NCBI GenBank assembly: GCA_030731565.1
Contig: JANQTT010000111.1
Coordinates: forward strand, 1-5,486
DNA from: Rickettsiaceae bacterium
GTDB taxonomy: Bacteria > Pseudomonadota > Alphaproteobacteria > Rickettsiales > Rickettsiaceae
Direction of reading: 5' to 3'
DNA: 5,486 bases
Numbering within the stretch: the first letter of the stretch is position 1; every line of letters starts with the position of its first letter. The notes beneath the pieces were generated by a model, which saw only the letters and a list, made by a program, of their open reading frames with translations, ran no database searches and was not told where the DNA came from. The translations under genes were made by a program, and so were the position numbers. Positions 5,444-5,486 of the stretch are shown here, piece after piece.

Positions 5444-5486
5444 ATGACACTTTCAGTACTTGGTATTATTGCAGGAGATGGTGATT
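5444..5486 (+). CDS. lpxI: UDP-2,3-diacylglucosamine pyrophosphatase LpxI, N-terminal fragment
   Basis: Only 14 codons are inside the window, reading MTLSVLGIIAGDGD; the gene is cut by the right edge. The LGIIAG-G start matches the N-terminus of LpxI (formerly DUF1009), which in alphaproteobacteria replaces LpxH. LpxI hydrolyses UDP-2,3-diacylglucosamine to lipid X and UMP. Its position directly after lpxA, normally followed by lpxB, supports the call. The ATG is 2 bases after the lpxA stop. The only Shine-Dalgarno-like bases are AGG at 5430-5432, rather far upstream, so translational coupling is likely. The catalytic region cannot be seen. Confidence 0.75.
   Translation, partial: MTLSVLGIIAGDGD

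Noticed and set aside
1..5486. tRNA, rRNA, CRISPR array, insertion sequence or toxin-antitoxin pair
   Set aside because: I looked on both strands and saw no cloverleaf, regular short repeats with spacers, transposase or terminal inverted repeats, or paired small genes.

Overview
The window looks like part of the chromosome of a low-GC alphaproteobacterium, most plausibly a member of the Rickettsiales or a similar intracellular lineage. This rests on three things: strong A+T bias in codons and spacers, the alphaproteobacterial gene order lpxD-fabZ-lpxA-lpxI for lipid A synthesis, and long poorly conserved spacers beside a large repetitive surface protein. The taxonomic call is an inference. 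A lipid A pathway argues against Anaplasmataceae such as Wolbachia or Ehrlichia, which are known to lack it.

Left part, 1-1379, minus strand: the N-terminal 459 codons of a large exported protein that runs off the left edge. It has a clear signal peptide, then tandem repeats of about 197 residues, themselves built from rungs of about 20 residues. This is the pattern of a beta-helix adhesin or autotransporter passenger. The frame is open over the whole stretch, and the complementary-strand open frames here are shadows.

Divergent spacer, 1380-1720: 341 bases with no gene. It holds a good sigma-70-like promoter pointing right, a weaker one pointing left, and three degenerate copies of an element of about 30 bp, two of which overlap these promoters.

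Middle, 1721-2986, plus strand: a TTG-started protein of about 420 residues that I cannot assign to a family. Residues about 28-100 resemble the flagellin IN motif of flagellin and hook-associated proteins. They are followed by a very acidic linker and a lysine-rich helical C-terminal half. This is the most novel item in the window.

Spacer 2987-3185: a small palindrome, a possible decayed signal-peptide-like reading frame where skp/ompH would normally sit, and the promoter and Shine-Dalgarno of lpxD.

Right part, 3186-5486, plus strand: a tight operon. LpxA adds the first 3-hydroxyacyl chain to UDP-GlcNAc. LpxD adds the N-linked chain after LpxC (not in the window) deacetylates. FabZ dehydrates 3-hydroxyacyl-ACP and so competes with LpxA and LpxD for the same substrate pool. 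LpxI, of which only the first 14 codons are visible, cleaves UDP-2,3-diacylglucosamine to lipid X. LpxD-FabZ share a 4-base overlap; the FabZ-LpxA and LpxA-LpxI gaps are 10 and 2 bases.
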